This document shows positions 31,909 through 40,102 of a stretch of 41,207 nt of DNA, piece by piece; the first letter of the stretch is position 1, and every line of letters begins with the position of its first letter. A program made the translations under genes and the position numbers. The DNA lies in NCBI GenBank assembly GCA_022652735.1, contig JALCRP010000017.1, positions 1 through 41,207 of the forward strand, in the 5' to 3' direction. The notes beneath the pieces are model-generated. The model was not told the origin of the DNA, did not search any database, and saw nothing but the letters and a program-made list of their open reading frames with translations. This DNA is from Faecalibacterium sp. (lineage in GTDB: Bacteria; Bacillota; Clostridia; Oscillospirales; Ruminococcaceae).

Positions 31909-32799
31909 TCAATTCACAGCGTCGTTTTGCTTCATCACCCGGAACTGGAGGATCGCCAGGAAAATAAGCGTTACGGCGACGATGAAGGAAAGCGCAGCGG
32001 CATAGCCAAATTTTCCATTGGTAAAGGCTTTGTAATACATCCACGTTAGCACCGTTTCAGTTTGGTGCATCGGCTTGCCTTCCGTAATCATTTTGACCGA
32101 AGTAAAGACATTGAAACCGCCGATCGTCAGCATCACCAGCGCAAAAAGGATTGTACCCTTGATGTTCGGCAGCGTAATGCGGAAGAACTTTGTAAAGCTG
32201 CCGCAGCCATCGATTGCCGCCGATTCGTACTGATCCTGTGGGACACCCTGTAACGCGGCCAGAAACACAACCAAGTTCCAGCCCACGCCCTTCCAGATAC
32301 CGAGCAGCATTGCCACAAACAGGCCGCCCCAGCGCGTATCGAGCCATGCGATATTGCCGCCGGTAAGGTGCACCACCTCGGAGAGAAAATAGTTTAGCAT
32401 GCCCTCGGTGTTAAAGATGTACTTGAATACCAGCGATACAATCACCCATGAAGTGATAACAGGCAGATAGTATACAACGCGGAACGTGACCCGAAAACGC
32501 GGAATCGAGTTGATGAAAACCGCCGCCAGAAGGCCCAATGCCATCTGCCCGGGCACCGTGACCAGCGTATACAGCAGCGTGTTTTCAAACGCAATGCGAA
32601 AAGTTTCGTCTGAAAGAACATCGGCATAGTTCTTAAGCCCCAAAAAAGCGTGGTTTGTCATCGAGCCGAGGTCCCATGCGAAAAAACTCATGCCGAACAG
32701 CTTCACGATCGGGTAGATCGTGAAAACGGCAAAAGCCAAAATGCCCGGCAACAGCAGTAAAAACACCTGCACCCGGTCGCGCCCGGACTTGATCTCCAT
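31909..32799 (-). CDS. Sugar ABC transporter permease, MalF type
   Basis: 296 aa, six membrane helices, starting with a short basic cytoplasmic tail and FLLLLPGILAFAVFTIYPI. The EAA loop is ESAAIDGCGSFTKFFRITLP. Together with the downstream MalG-type protein it forms the membrane channel. GGAGGCCATT precedes the ATG. It is separated from the binding-protein gene by a strong hairpin that should lower its expression relative to that gene. Confidence 0.93.
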   Translation of the reverse strand: MEIKSGRDRVQVFLLLLPGILAFAVFTIYPIVKLFGMSFFAWDLGSMTNHAFLGLKNYADVLSDETFRIAFENTLLYTLVTVPGQMALGLLAAVFINSIPRFRVTFRVVYYLPVITSWVIVSLVFKYIFNTEGMLNYFLSEVVHLTGGNIAWLDTRWGGLFVAMLLGIWKGVGWNLVVFLAALQGVPQDQYESAAIDGCGSFTKFFRITLPNIKGTILFALVMLTIGGFNVFTSVKMITEGKPMHQTETVLTWMYYKAFTNGKFGYAAALSFIVAVTLIFLAILQFRVMKQNDAVN

Positions 32800-32831
32800 A
32801 ATGGCCTCCTTTATTTAGGCAAATGCTTTCC

Positions 32832-32868
32832 AAAAAGGTATACGCCGCCCTTCCGGGCGGCGTATACC
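32832..32868 (-). terminator. Intercistronic terminator-like hairpin
   Basis: A perfect 14-bp stem GGTATACGCCGCCC/GGGCGGCGTATACC (32837-32850/32855-32868) with a 4-nt loop, followed on the minus strand by TTTTT. Its place between binding protein and permeases is the usual device giving excess binding protein. Confidence 0.85.
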
Positions 32869-32882
32869 AAGCAGCCGAGAGT

Positions 32883-34196
32883 TTACTCGGCCAGCAGGGC
32901 ATCCGCCTGCTGCGCCAGCGTATCCAGCGTTTTCTGCACATCGGCGCCGTCCTTGATGATCGAGGTCATCGCTGAGGTAAGCGCATCGTCGATCTCAGAC
33001 CAAGAGGCTACCGGCGGGCGTGCCTTTGCGGTGGTGATGGCCTCAAGGTAAGGCGCATAATCTGCATTTTGTACCGTCTCGCCCTGCAGCGTGTTGATAT
33101 TCACAGGGATCTGGCCGCACTTTGCCATTTCTTCCTGTGCAAATTCGTCCGTCATAAACTGCATGAATTTCCACGCAACTTCCTGATTGGCCGAAGTGAA
33201 CATTCCGATGTCCTCGCCGCCCAACACGGAAACCGAGCCGCCCTCGCCGGCCGGAATCTCACAGGTGCCATATTTGAAATCCGGGTAGGCCCCTGCCATT
33301 TCTGCCGTCTTCCACGGGCCTTCCAGCAGCATCATATAACGGCCCGTGCCAAAGCCGTCCGTCATCGGCGTATCGCCGCTGTTAAAGCCGCAAAGCTCGC
33401 CGCCGGCATACATATCGGCCAGCATCTGCACGGCCTTTACGGTTGCGGCGCTGTTCAGGTATCCGGTAGCTTTCATATAGTCGTCGCTTGTGATCGAGCC
33501 GCCGCAGCTCCAAATATAGGGCAGCACATTCCAGCCCGCCAAAGCCGGTTCCGTCAGGCCCCAAACCTGTTGGCCCGCGGCATTTTTGCCCGAAAGCTTT
33601 TTCACATCCGCCACAAACTCATCCATCGTGGCCGGGGCCGAAAGCCCAGCATCATCAAATGCCTGCTGGTTATAGTACATAATTTTGGTGTTGGTGTTCA
33701 ACGCCAGCGCGTAATAGTGGCCTTCGATATTGGCCGTGCTCATAGCGCTTTCCAAAAGGGCGCTGTTGCTGTCGGAGAAATCGCCCATTGCTTCGTCAAG
33801 CGCAGTCAAAATCCCTGCCTTCTGGAATTCGGGCACCCATGCGATGTCAAGGCGCGCCACATCCGGCAGCGAATTGGAGCTTGCGCTGACAAGAATCTTA
33901 TCGTGCAGATCGGCCCATTCGTGGAACACAGCGTTGACCGTAACGCCGGGGTTTTCCTCTTGAAACTTCGGGATCAGCGTGTTCATCAGCGTATCGTTTT
34001 CAGCCGACTGTGCACTGTAATTATGCCAGAAATTCAGGGTCACCGGCTGCTGCGGGGCTGCCTGCGCCGAGGATGATGCCGATGCGCCGGAAGATGCCGC
34101 CGTGGAAGCGGAAGATGCGCCGCATGCCGAAAGCACGCCCGCCGCCGCGCAGGCTGCGCCGGCAGCCAAGAAAGAACGACGAGAAATCTTTTTCAT
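32883..34196 (-). CDS. Extracellular sugar-binding lipoprotein
   Basis: 437 aa, family 1 solute-binding protein. The signal KKISRRSFLAAGAACAAAG contains a twin-arginine pattern and ends in lipobox LSAC (Cys25), then a Ser/Ala linker. The mature protein begins VTLNFWHNYSAQSAEND and contains WVPEFQKAGILTALDE and YMMLLEGPWKTAEMAG, typical of the MalE-like group. It captures the sugar outside the membrane for the MalF/MalG pair. A twin-arginine lipoprotein signal is uncommon but seen in this family; export by Sec cannot be excluded. Confidence 0.93.
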   Translation of the reverse strand: MKKISRRSFLAAGAACAAAGVLSACGASSASTAASSGASASSSAQAAPQQPVTLNFWHNYSAQSAENDTLMNTLIPKFQEENPGVTVNAVFHEWADLHDKILVSASSNSLPDVARLDIAWVPEFQKAGILTALDEAMGDFSDSNSALLESAMSTANIEGHYYALALNTNTKIMYYNQQAFDDAGLSAPATMDEFVADVKKLSGKNAAGQQVWGLTEPALAGWNVLPYIWSCGGSITSDDYMKATGYLNSAATVKAVQMLADMYAGGELCGFNSGDTPMTDGFGTGRYMMLLEGPWKTAEMAGAYPDFKYGTCEIPAGEGGSVSVLGGEDIGMFTSANQEVAWKFMQFMTDEFAQEEMAKCGQIPVNINTLQGETVQNADYAPYLEAITTAKARPPVASWSEIDDALTSAMTSIIKDGADVQKTLDTLAQQADALLAE

Positions 34197-34278
34197 AAAA
34201 TAGCCTCCTCCATGTAAATTACACAGTTGATTTTTGGGCTATTTTCGCTTACACTGGGAACTGCGAAAAGGGCCCTCT

Positions 34279-36138
34279 TCACAGGGAACTTTTTTGCTGC
34301 AGCCCACGCGGACTGTCCAGGTTGACGCGGGCTGCTTTTTTTATGTGCTCCTCCTTTCGCTTTTGATATATCTTTACCGAGCCGGCCGGAAGTAGAACGG
34401 TCATAGCCGCCGGCGGCTCCGCATCGGATACGAGAGGATTTTCTTCACAACCGGCATGGATACCGCTTTGTGCAAAGGGATCTGTCCATGTGCCGCTTTC
34501 CGGCATCGGCAGCGTGATGCATACATTTTTTGCCGAGGCGTTAAGCACCACTTCTGTGTACTCCGTCTCACTCTCCCGCAAAAACGCAAAGGTATCGGCC
34601 GCCGAGCTGCACAGGCAGGTTCGGTACGCGCCGTGGCAAAGCGAAGGAGAACGGCGGCGCAGGGCGATTAGCTCTTTGTACCAATCCAGCAGGCGATGGT
34701 TTTGCCGTTTTTCGTCCCATTCCATTGCCTGACGGCACAGCGGGTCGTTTGCGCCGCTGATGCCAACTTCGTCGCCATAGAAAATGGCAGGGCATCCCGG
34801 CAAAGTCATCTGTAAGGCGATGGCCAGCGCCATCTTGTCGGGCTTCTCCCCACATTCAAAAAGGAACCTTGCCGTATCGTGGCTGTCCAGCGGGTTATAC
34901 ATCCGCAGCATCGCTTCGTAGGGGTAAAGTGCCATCATGGCGTTGATCCGATGATCGAACCCTACCGCATCGATCGTGCCATAGGCGATCCAGTCTGTGA
35001 CAGCATCCCGGAACAGATAATTCATTGCACAATCGAGGCGGTTGCCGCGGATGAGCCGCCCTGCATCGCCCCACGTTTCGCCCAAGAACATCACATTCGG
35101 AAACTCCGCACGGATTTCCCCGACGAACTGCTCCCAAAAGCTGGTGGGCACTTCGTCCGCGACATCCAAGCGCCATCCGTCCACACCGAACGTGCGAATC
35201 CAGTATTTTCCCACATCCACAAAATAGCGCCGCACTTCCGGGTTTTCCTGATTCAACTTCGGCATCCACTTGTAGTGCCCTACACAATCGTAGTTAAGCG
35301 GCTCGGTGCATACCGGCCAGCTTTGCACAAAGAACCAGTCCTTATAGGCAGACGCCGCGCCATTTTTGACGACATCCTGAAACGGCCCGAAATAATAGCC
35401 GCAATGGTTGAACACACCGTCCAGCAAAATCCGCATACCACGCTGATGTACAGCACAAACCAACGCACTTAAATCTTCTTTTGTGCCGAACTGCGGGTCG
35501 ATCTCGTAATAATCCGCCGTATCATATTTGTGGTTTGACGGCGCCTTGAAGATAGGGGTTAAGTAAAGGCACGTGGCGCCCAGCGATTGAAGATAATCGA
35601 GCTTTTGGCAAATGCCTTTCAAATCCCCGCCCATGTAGTTTTCCCGCGTTGGGGTGCTTCCCCACGCTACTGTGCCGGGCGGATTCAGCGCCGCATCCCC
35701 GCTGCAAAAGCGCTCGGGAAAAATCTGATAATAGATTTGCCCGCTGCACCACGCCGGCGCGCTGCAGCCGTCGCTCTCGTTCGGCCATAAAAATTCAAAA
35801 AAGTTTTTTCCCGCTTCCGGGTTGGTATAAGAGAAGCCTTTTGCGCCGAAGCACACGGTTTCCGCGCCCTTTTTCAAAAGAAAGCAATAGCGCACATAGG
35901 CGGCAAGGTGCGGCAGCGCCAGCTCTGCGCGGTACCACACATGATAGGCATCCCGCAGCGGGCAAGGCATAACAAGTTTTTTTCTGTCTGAGGCATTCTC
36001 GCAGTATCGGCCCCAGTAAAGCAAGGTCACACTGTCGAAATCATCCCGCGCCGCTATCAACTGGATCGCGAGCTTTTGCCGGCCGATCGGATAAATGTAA
36101 TCTTCTGTCGGCCGATGTAATACAGCGGAGAGGTTCAT
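34279..36138 (-). CDS. GH13 alpha-glucosidase: neopullulanase/cyclomaltodextrinase type
   Basis: 619 aa, cytoplasmic (no signal). An N-terminal beta domain to about residue 125 precedes the (beta/alpha)8 barrel. Catalytic residues: Asp325 in GWRLDVADE (nucleophile), Glu354 in FLGETWG, Asp421 in LDSHDTARF; LLDGVFNHCG is conserved region I. N-domain plus barrel fits subfamily 20, which hydrolyses cyclodextrins, maltodextrins or pullulan fragments. It starts 1 bp after lacI with the ribosome site inside lacI. The last 20 residues are encoded by an inverted repeat and look non-native. Confidence 0.9.
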   Translation of the reverse strand: MNLSAVLHRPTEDYIYPIGRQKLAIQLIAARDDFDSVTLLYWGRYCENASDRKKLVMPCPLRDAYHVWYRAELALPHLAAYVRYCFLLKKGAETVCFGAKGFSYTNPEAGKNFFEFLWPNESDGCSAPAWCSGQIYYQIFPERFCSGDAALNPPGTVAWGSTPTRENYMGGDLKGICQKLDYLQSLGATCLYLTPIFKAPSNHKYDTADYYEIDPQFGTKEDLSALVCAVHQRGMRILLDGVFNHCGYYFGPFQDVVKNGAASAYKDWFFVQSWPVCTEPLNYDCVGHYKWMPKLNQENPEVRRYFVDVGKYWIRTFGVDGWRLDVADEVPTSFWEQFVGEIRAEFPNVMFLGETWGDAGRLIRGNRLDCAMNYLFRDAVTDWIAYGTIDAVGFDHRINAMMALYPYEAMLRMYNPLDSHDTARFLFECGEKPDKMALAIALQMTLPGCPAIFYGDEVGISGANDPLCRQAMEWDEKRQNHRLLDWYKELIALRRRSPSLCHGAYRTCLCSSAADTFAFLRESETEYTEVVLNASAKNVCITLPMPESGTWTDPFAQSGIHAGCEENPLVSDAEPPAAMTVLLPAGSVKIYQKRKEEHIKKAARVNLDSPRGLQQKSSL

Positions 36139-36139
36139 T

Positions 36140-37162
36140 CTATATCTCCTTTAGCATTTTGTTTTGTGTTGAGGCGCGCTCAAGCACTTGCGTAGACAAA
36201 AGCACCTGATGCAGGCTTCCCTGTTCGCCTTCGATTTGGGAAATCAGGATTTGCGCGGCCTGTTTGCCAAGCTCAAACGTATCTACGGAAATGCTGGTAA
36301 TACTCGGTTCGGCGTATTCGGTGATCGGCGTGTCGTCAAAACACAACAGCTTTACATCCTGCGGGATTTTCAGCCCGGATGCCGCGGCCGCACGGGCCGC
36401 GCCCAAAGCAATACAATCTCCGCCGCATAAGATCGCATCCGGCCGCTGCGGCCGGGCAAGCAGCGCTTGCACCAGTGCCCGTGCCGCCTGCAAATCGGCC
36501 GCACCCTGAAGAACTTCGGCCTCCGCCAGCCCTGCTGCGCGCAAAGTTTGATTGCAGCCAATCAAGCGGTCCCGGCTGAAGGTTTCATGCAGAGAGCCAG
36601 CCACATAGGCAAGCTTTTTGCAGCCCTTTTCCAAAAGATGCTGTGCGGCGATTGCCCCTGCCTGTGTATTGTTGATGTCCACCCAGTTCGCATTCCACGC
36701 CGATGCATCGGGGTGCCCGATGATGACGCAGGGAAAGTGCTTTTCCCGCAGGAGCTGTAGCAAAGCAGGGTCGACCAACGAAACCGGGAATGCAATGCCG
36801 TCGATTTTTTTGCCGCGGATGAGCCGTTCTGCGCTGGCAGGCGTATCCTTTACGCCGCTGGTAATAATGAGGTTGTATCCCCGTTCATGTGCTGCAGTTT
36901 CCATGCCGAACACCGTATTATTAAAGAAGGGGTTTGCATACGCGCGGGCATCCACCACATCGATGGCCAGCGCAATCGTCATTGTCGTGCCGTTTGCAAA
37001 GCTGCGCGCCATATCGTTTGGGACATAATGCAGCTGCGCCATCGCCGCCGAAATGCGCTGTTCCGTTTCTGCGGAGATCAGGCCTTTCTTATTCAAGACG
37101 CGGGAAACCGTCGATGCCGACACGCCCGCCGCCTTGGCCACATCCCGAATTGTAACTGCCAT
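36140..37162 (-). CDS. LacI-family repressor (MalR-like)
   Basis: 340 aa. N-terminal TIRDVAKAAGVSASTVSRVLNKK is the LacI helix-turn-helix plus hinge; the periplasmic-binding-like sensor follows (ALAIDVVDARAYANPFFNN, DGIAFPVSL, DAILCGGDCIALGAARA). It heads the maltodextrin operon, so it is likely a maltose/maltodextrin-responsive repressor. ATG 37160-37162 has GAGAGG upstream; a long upstream in-frame extension contains the operators and is not coding. Autoregulation is expected from two AACCGGTT sites in its leader. Confidence 0.92.
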   Translation of the reverse strand: MAVTIRDVAKAAGVSASTVSRVLNKKGLISAETEQRISAAMAQLHYVPNDMARSFANGTTMTIALAIDVVDARAYANPFFNNTVFGMETAAHERGYNLIITSGVKDTPASAERLIRGKKIDGIAFPVSLVDPALLQLLREKHFPCVIIGHPDASAWNANWVDINNTQAGAIAAQHLLEKGCKKLAYVAGSLHETFSRDRLIGCNQTLRAAGLAEAEVLQGAADLQAARALVQALLARPQRPDAILCGGDCIALGAARAAAASGLKIPQDVKLLCFDDTPITEYAEPSITSISVDTFELGKQAAQILISQIEGEQGSLHQVLLSTQVLERASTQNKMLKEI

Positions 37163-37177
37163 AGCCGCCTCTCCTGT

Positions 37178-37189
37178 GCAACCGGTTTT
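37178..37189. promoter_or_regulatory. LacI operator 2 (in the leader)
   Basis: GCAACCGGTTTT with palindromic core AACCGGTT, 16 bp before the lacI start codon. It repeats the core of operator 1, 98 bp away, so looping or roadblock is possible. Confidence 0.75.
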
Positions 37190-37275
37190 TTTCGCAAGCT
37201 TCCAATATGTTTTGCAAATATCAGTATTTTTTAAAGATACAGCAAATTCGGAAGTTATTTTTTTCGCTTTTTTAT

Positions 37276-37287
37276 GCAACCGGTTTC
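37276..37287. promoter_or_regulatory. LacI operator 1 (at the start site)
   Basis: GCAACCGGTTTC with the central CpG palindrome AACCGGTT, typical of LacI-family sites, lying 10 bp downstream of the -10 box where the transcript should begin. Confidence 0.8.
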
Positions 37288-37296
37288 ATCAACAAT

Positions 37297-37325
37297 AAAA
37301 TAGCACTCCTCACAAAAAATGTCAA
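37297..37325 (-). promoter_or_regulatory. Promoter of the maltodextrin operon
   Basis: -35 TTGACA (37320-37325), 17-bp spacer, -10 TATTTT (37297-37302) on the minus strand. Confidence 0.75.
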
Positions 37326-37345
37326 CACAAATTTTAGCGAATAGC

Positions 37346-37377
37346 AAAAATGCCCATCCAATTTAAAGACAGGCATT
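37346..37377 (-). terminator. Weak terminator after the MgtC-like remnant
   Basis: AATGCC/GGCATT stem extended by TGTC/GATG positions, with TTTTT following on the minus strand, just before the lacI promoter. It may be the leftover terminator of a lost gene. Confidence 0.45.
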
Positions 37378-37408
37378 CGATTTCGTCTCTTCTTTTGTAT
37401 GTGATAGC

Positions 37409-37570
37409 TCACTTTTGGGCCAACACCTCTCCCATTTCGCCCAACGAAGCAAAAATGCTGTCCGGCTGCCCCTCCGCCAGTAGAGTCCCTGCGGCTAGGC
37501 CAAAGCGGGCGCACGTCCAAAGGCTGGCAGCCGTCGTAAGGCCGTGCACCTGATTGCGCCTTGTCATAAT
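37409..37570 (-). pseudogene. MgtC/SapB-like remnant
   Basis: A minus-strand reading frame contains MTRRNQVHGLTTAASLW, then FGLAAG (about 37490-37567). This closely matches the conserved TRR-x-V-x-GLTTAA-xxW...GLA-G block of MgtC-family membrane proteins. The sequence before and after it does not continue the family, and no start or full domain is present. The tail (DSIFASLGEMGEVLAQK) is unrelated to MgtC as far as I can tell. It fills most of the gap between the lacI and padR promoters. Confidence 0.5.
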
Positions 37571-37636
37571 AAACGCTTTGTGCCTTTTTATATGGTTTGC
37601 CAAAATACTACGCCACAATAAAATTTTACAAAACCC

Positions 37637-37690
37637 TTGACATATACAGTCGAACGATATATAGTTTCAACTGTACAGTTAAACTATATA
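37637..37690 (+). promoter_or_regulatory. PadR promoter and overlapping operator
   Basis: -35 TTGACA (37637-37642), 17-bp spacer, -10 TATAGT (37660-37665). A large dyad, TATATAGTTT...AAACTATATA (37658-37690), with inner AACTGT/ACAGTT and a one-base bulge, covers the -10 box and the start site. Repressor binding would block the promoter directly. Confidence 0.85.
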
Positions 37691-37717
37691 GTTTGGCATT
37701 ATAAGAAAGGCATCTTT

Positions 37718-38035
37718 ATGAATCTAGAAAAAGAGCTTCCTTTAACGGAAACAACCTATTACATCTTATTGGCGCTGCGAAAGCCGGGCCACGGTTATGC
37801 CGTGATGCAGCGGGCCGAGGAGCTAAGCGACGGGCGCGTGCGGATCGCGGCGGGCACGATGTATGGCGCGATCGATCATCTTTCGCGCTGCAAATGGATC
37901 GAAGCCGTCCCCTCTGAGGACCCCCGCCGAAAAGTATACCAAACAACAAAAGAGGGCTTTGCCGTTTTGCAGTTGGAAGCCCAGCGGCTGGAGCATATGC
38001 TAACCATTTATCACCAGATGCAGGAGGAGCAATAA
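37718..38035 (+). CDS. PadR-family repressor
   Basis: 105 aa winged-helix regulator: LTETTYYILLALRKPGHGYAV, GTMYGAIDHLSRCKWIEA and PRRKVYQTTKEG are the PadR signatures, and a short C-terminal dimer helix follows (s-PadR type). ATG 37718 has AAAGG upstream; upstream in-frame codons cover the promoter. It heads an operon with a DUF2812 protein and an esterase-like lipoprotein. PadR repressors of this size commonly respond to small toxic molecules. Confidence 0.92.
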   Translation: MNLEKELPLTETTYYILLALRKPGHGYAVMQRAEELSDGRVRIAAGTMYGAIDHLSRCKWIEAVPSEDPRRKVYQTTKEGFAVLQLEAQRLEHMLTIYHQMQEEQ

Positions 38036-38036
38036 T

Positions 38037-38654
38037 ATGAGAAAGCTGAAAGTGTTTTGGGACTTTGCGTCCGAAGAGGCCTATTTGCACGATATGGCGC
38101 AAAAAGGCTGGCTTTTGCAGAACTATTCCGCATTTGGCATATATCATTTCGTAAAGAACGCGCCGCAGGAGCTGAATTACAAAATTGACTATCGCCTATT
38201 TTCCAGTACAAAAGAATTTCAAAATTATCTTTCTCTTTTTGAGGATGCAGGCTGGAAACATATTTGCGGCACAAAAAATAACGGCAGCCAATATTTTTTG
38301 CCTTGCGGCCCGCAGGCAGGTGATGAGATTTTCTCAGATCCTGCTTCTGCTGCCCAGCGCTACAAAACACTGTATCAAATTTGTTTAACCAATTTTTCTG
38401 TTTTTATTGCGTATCTTATCGTTATTTATTGTAGCTACGGTGGAAACCTTTCCGGGCTTGGCTTCCTTACGCCCGGCCTTTGGGAACGTACCGGCGCAGC
38501 GTTTTGGGGCGGCTTTTTCTTTGAGTTGCCGTTTGTTATCCTGCGCGTCGGCTGCCCTGTTTTCTTTGCCGTGTTGGCTGTGCTGTACGGTTACTGGGGC
38601 GAAAAGGCACATCAGGCTTATCGAAAGCAAGCGAAAAAAGAGGCTGCACAATGA
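38037..38654 (+). CDS. DUF2812 membrane protein
   Basis: 205 aa. N-terminal soluble domain VFWDFASEEAYLHDMAQKGW...YRLFSS of the DUF2812 family (to about residue 80), then two membrane segments (about 118-136 and 160-188) and a basic cytoplasmic tail. DUF2812 proteins are usually encoded directly after a PadR repressor and may modulate it or sense the membrane; the mechanism is not established. Its start is one base after the padR stop, and its stop overlaps the next start (ATGA). Confidence 0.85.
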   Translation: MRKLKVFWDFASEEAYLHDMAQKGWLLQNYSAFGIYHFVKNAPQELNYKIDYRLFSSTKEFQNYLSLFEDAGWKHICGTKNNGSQYFLPCGPQAGDEIFSDPASAAQRYKTLYQICLTNFSVFIAYLIVIYCSYGGNLSGLGFLTPGLWERTGAAFWGGFFFELPFVILRVGCPVFFAVLAVLYGYWGEKAHQAYRKQAKKEAAQ

Positions 38655-39895
38655 ATATAAAAAAGAGATTTTGCATGGGGCTGGCCGCAGCGCTTTGCGC
38701 TTCGGTGCTGGTGGGCTGTGGGAGCACGGCCGTGCAGGCGGATACCTCACTTTGCCAAACAGATCTTTCCGCGCTGGCCGTGCCGCAGAACGTACAGATC
38801 ATTGGCTTGGGCGAGGCCAGCCACGGCGTCAGCGAATATCAAAAGCTGAAAGCCGAGGTGTTTCAAGCTTTGGCCGAGCATAACGGCTGCCGCACCTTTG
38901 TCATCGAGGGCGATTTTGGCGGCAGCCTAAAGGTCGAGCAATACATTCATGGCGGGCCGGGCACAGCGCAGGAGGCTGTCGGCGAGATCGGTTTTGCCAT
39001 CTACCGCACACAGGAAATGGCCGCGCTGGCCGATTGGATGCGCAGCTACAATGAAGCCGCCCCCGAAGGCCAAGACCTTCATTTTTACGGCATGGATATG
39101 CAGCGCTATGACAACAATAAGGAATATCTTTTCTCGGTGCTGGATCAGGCCGCGCCGGCGCTGAGCGCACAGTATCAGCAGGCTTTCGCCCCGCTGACGG
39201 ACGATGCGCGGCCTACGCTGGCATCTGCTGTATTGCAGCAAGGGCAGACGGACGCGCAAGCACTTTTGGATGCGATGGATGCGCAACAGGCAGAAATCAC
39301 CGCCGCCGTTGGGGCACAGGCGTTTGCTTTTGCGCGGGAATGTGCCAACAGTATTTTGGAATGCTGTGAGCTGACCGCCAGCGGCAGCAACTATAATTCT
39401 CTGCGCGACGGCCACATGCAGGAAAAAGTGGATTGGATTTTGCAGCACGGAGATGGCACTCCGATTTTCTTAACCGGGCATAACGGCCATATCGGCAAGG
39501 TTTCGGCTGCGGGGTATCCCTGCTTGGGTTCGCTGCTCGCGGCCGAATATGGCGATGCCTATTTTGCTATTGGCACAGACGCCGCCGATACTCGCTTTCA
39601 ATCGCAAACCGATACCGGCTTTACGGTGCGGCAAATCAAAAACAAAAACGCTTTTACCGCACAACTGGACGAGATAAGCAGCAACTTTTACTATCTCGAT
39701 TTCGATGCTGCGGCAGCAGATGCAAACTGGCAAAGTATTTTGGCAAAACCGCAGCGTCTTTCGGGCATCAATGTAGGCATCTCCGCATGGCAGCAGTATT
39801 TCAGCTTCTTTTATACGCAGACGCTCGTCCCTGCGGACACCTACGACGGGATGATCGTATTTCAAAGCGTTTCTCCCAGCACACTGGCAGCGTAA
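38651..39895 (+). CDS. Erythromycin-esterase-family lipoprotein
   Basis: 414 aa. Signal peptide and lipobox LVGC (Cys23), so membrane-anchored outside the cell. The domain shows the family's catalytic blocks: GLGEASHG (residues 52-59, Glu55 and His58), FVIEGDFGGS (Glu86), FYGMDMQRYD, and LTGHNGHIGKV with the conserved histidine. Ere enzymes are usually cytoplasmic macrolide esterases; many family members have other or unknown substrates. Coupled to the PadR/DUF2812 genes. The macrolide activity is not proven by sequence. Confidence 0.82.
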   Translation: MNIKKRFCMGLAAALCASVLVGCGSTAVQADTSLCQTDLSALAVPQNVQIIGLGEASHGVSEYQKLKAEVFQALAEHNGCRTFVIEGDFGGSLKVEQYIHGGPGTAQEAVGEIGFAIYRTQEMAALADWMRSYNEAAPEGQDLHFYGMDMQRYDNNKEYLFSVLDQAAPALSAQYQQAFAPLTDDARPTLASAVLQQGQTDAQALLDAMDAQQAEITAAVGAQAFAFARECANSILECCELTASGSNYNSLRDGHMQEKVDWILQHGDGTPIFLTGHNGHIGKVSAAGYPCLGSLLAAEYGDAYFAIGTDAADTRFQSQTDTGFTVRQIKNKNAFTAQLDEISSNFYYLDFDAAAADANWQSILAKPQRLSGINVGISAWQQYFSFFYTQTLVPADTYDGMIVFQSVSPSTLAA

Positions 39896-39908
39896 GCGTT
39901 TCATTTTT

Positions 39909-39935
39909 AACGTTTTCCCTATCAGAAACGTTTTT
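39909..39935 (+). terminator. Terminator of the padR operon
   Basis: AACGTTT/AAACGTT (39909-39915/39926-39932) with 10-nt loop and a short T-run, 14 bp after the stop codon. Confidence 0.55.
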
Positions 39936-40018
39936 GAGCCCTTTACGATTTCTTTGGCTTTTGCCGGAACGGGTTAGGATTCGGTTCGATAAAGCTGCTT
40001 ACGGCAACATCATAAAAC

Positions 40019-40055
40019 AAAAAACGATCGAATGACAAGCATTCGATCGTTTTTT
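40019..40055. terminator. Terminator of the tRNA-Pro gene (retained)
   Basis: A perfect 16-bp stem AAAAAACGATCGAATG/CATTCGATCGTTTTTT (40019-40034/40040-40055) with a 5-nt loop. It begins 3 bases after the tRNA CCA end on the minus strand. Confidence 0.85.
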
Positions 40056-40057
40056 GT

Positions 40058-40102
40058 TGGTCGGAGCAGCGGGATTTGAACCCACGGCCTCCTAGTCCCG
40101 AA
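40058..40102 (-). tRNA. tRNA-Pro(CGG) 3' fragment, probable attachment site
   Basis: On the minus strand, 45 nt read as anticodon loop TTCGGGA (anticodon CGG, G37), anticodon 3' stem CTAGG, variable AGGCC, T arm GTGGG-TTCAAAT-CCCGC, acceptor TGCTCCG, A, CCA. The 5' half is absent: the five bases upstream do not pair with CTAGG, and no D arm or CGGAGCA acceptor strand follows within 100 bp. Chromosomal integration at tRNA 3' ends leaves just such a fragment at one border. A complete tRNA is ruled out. Confidence 0.85.
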
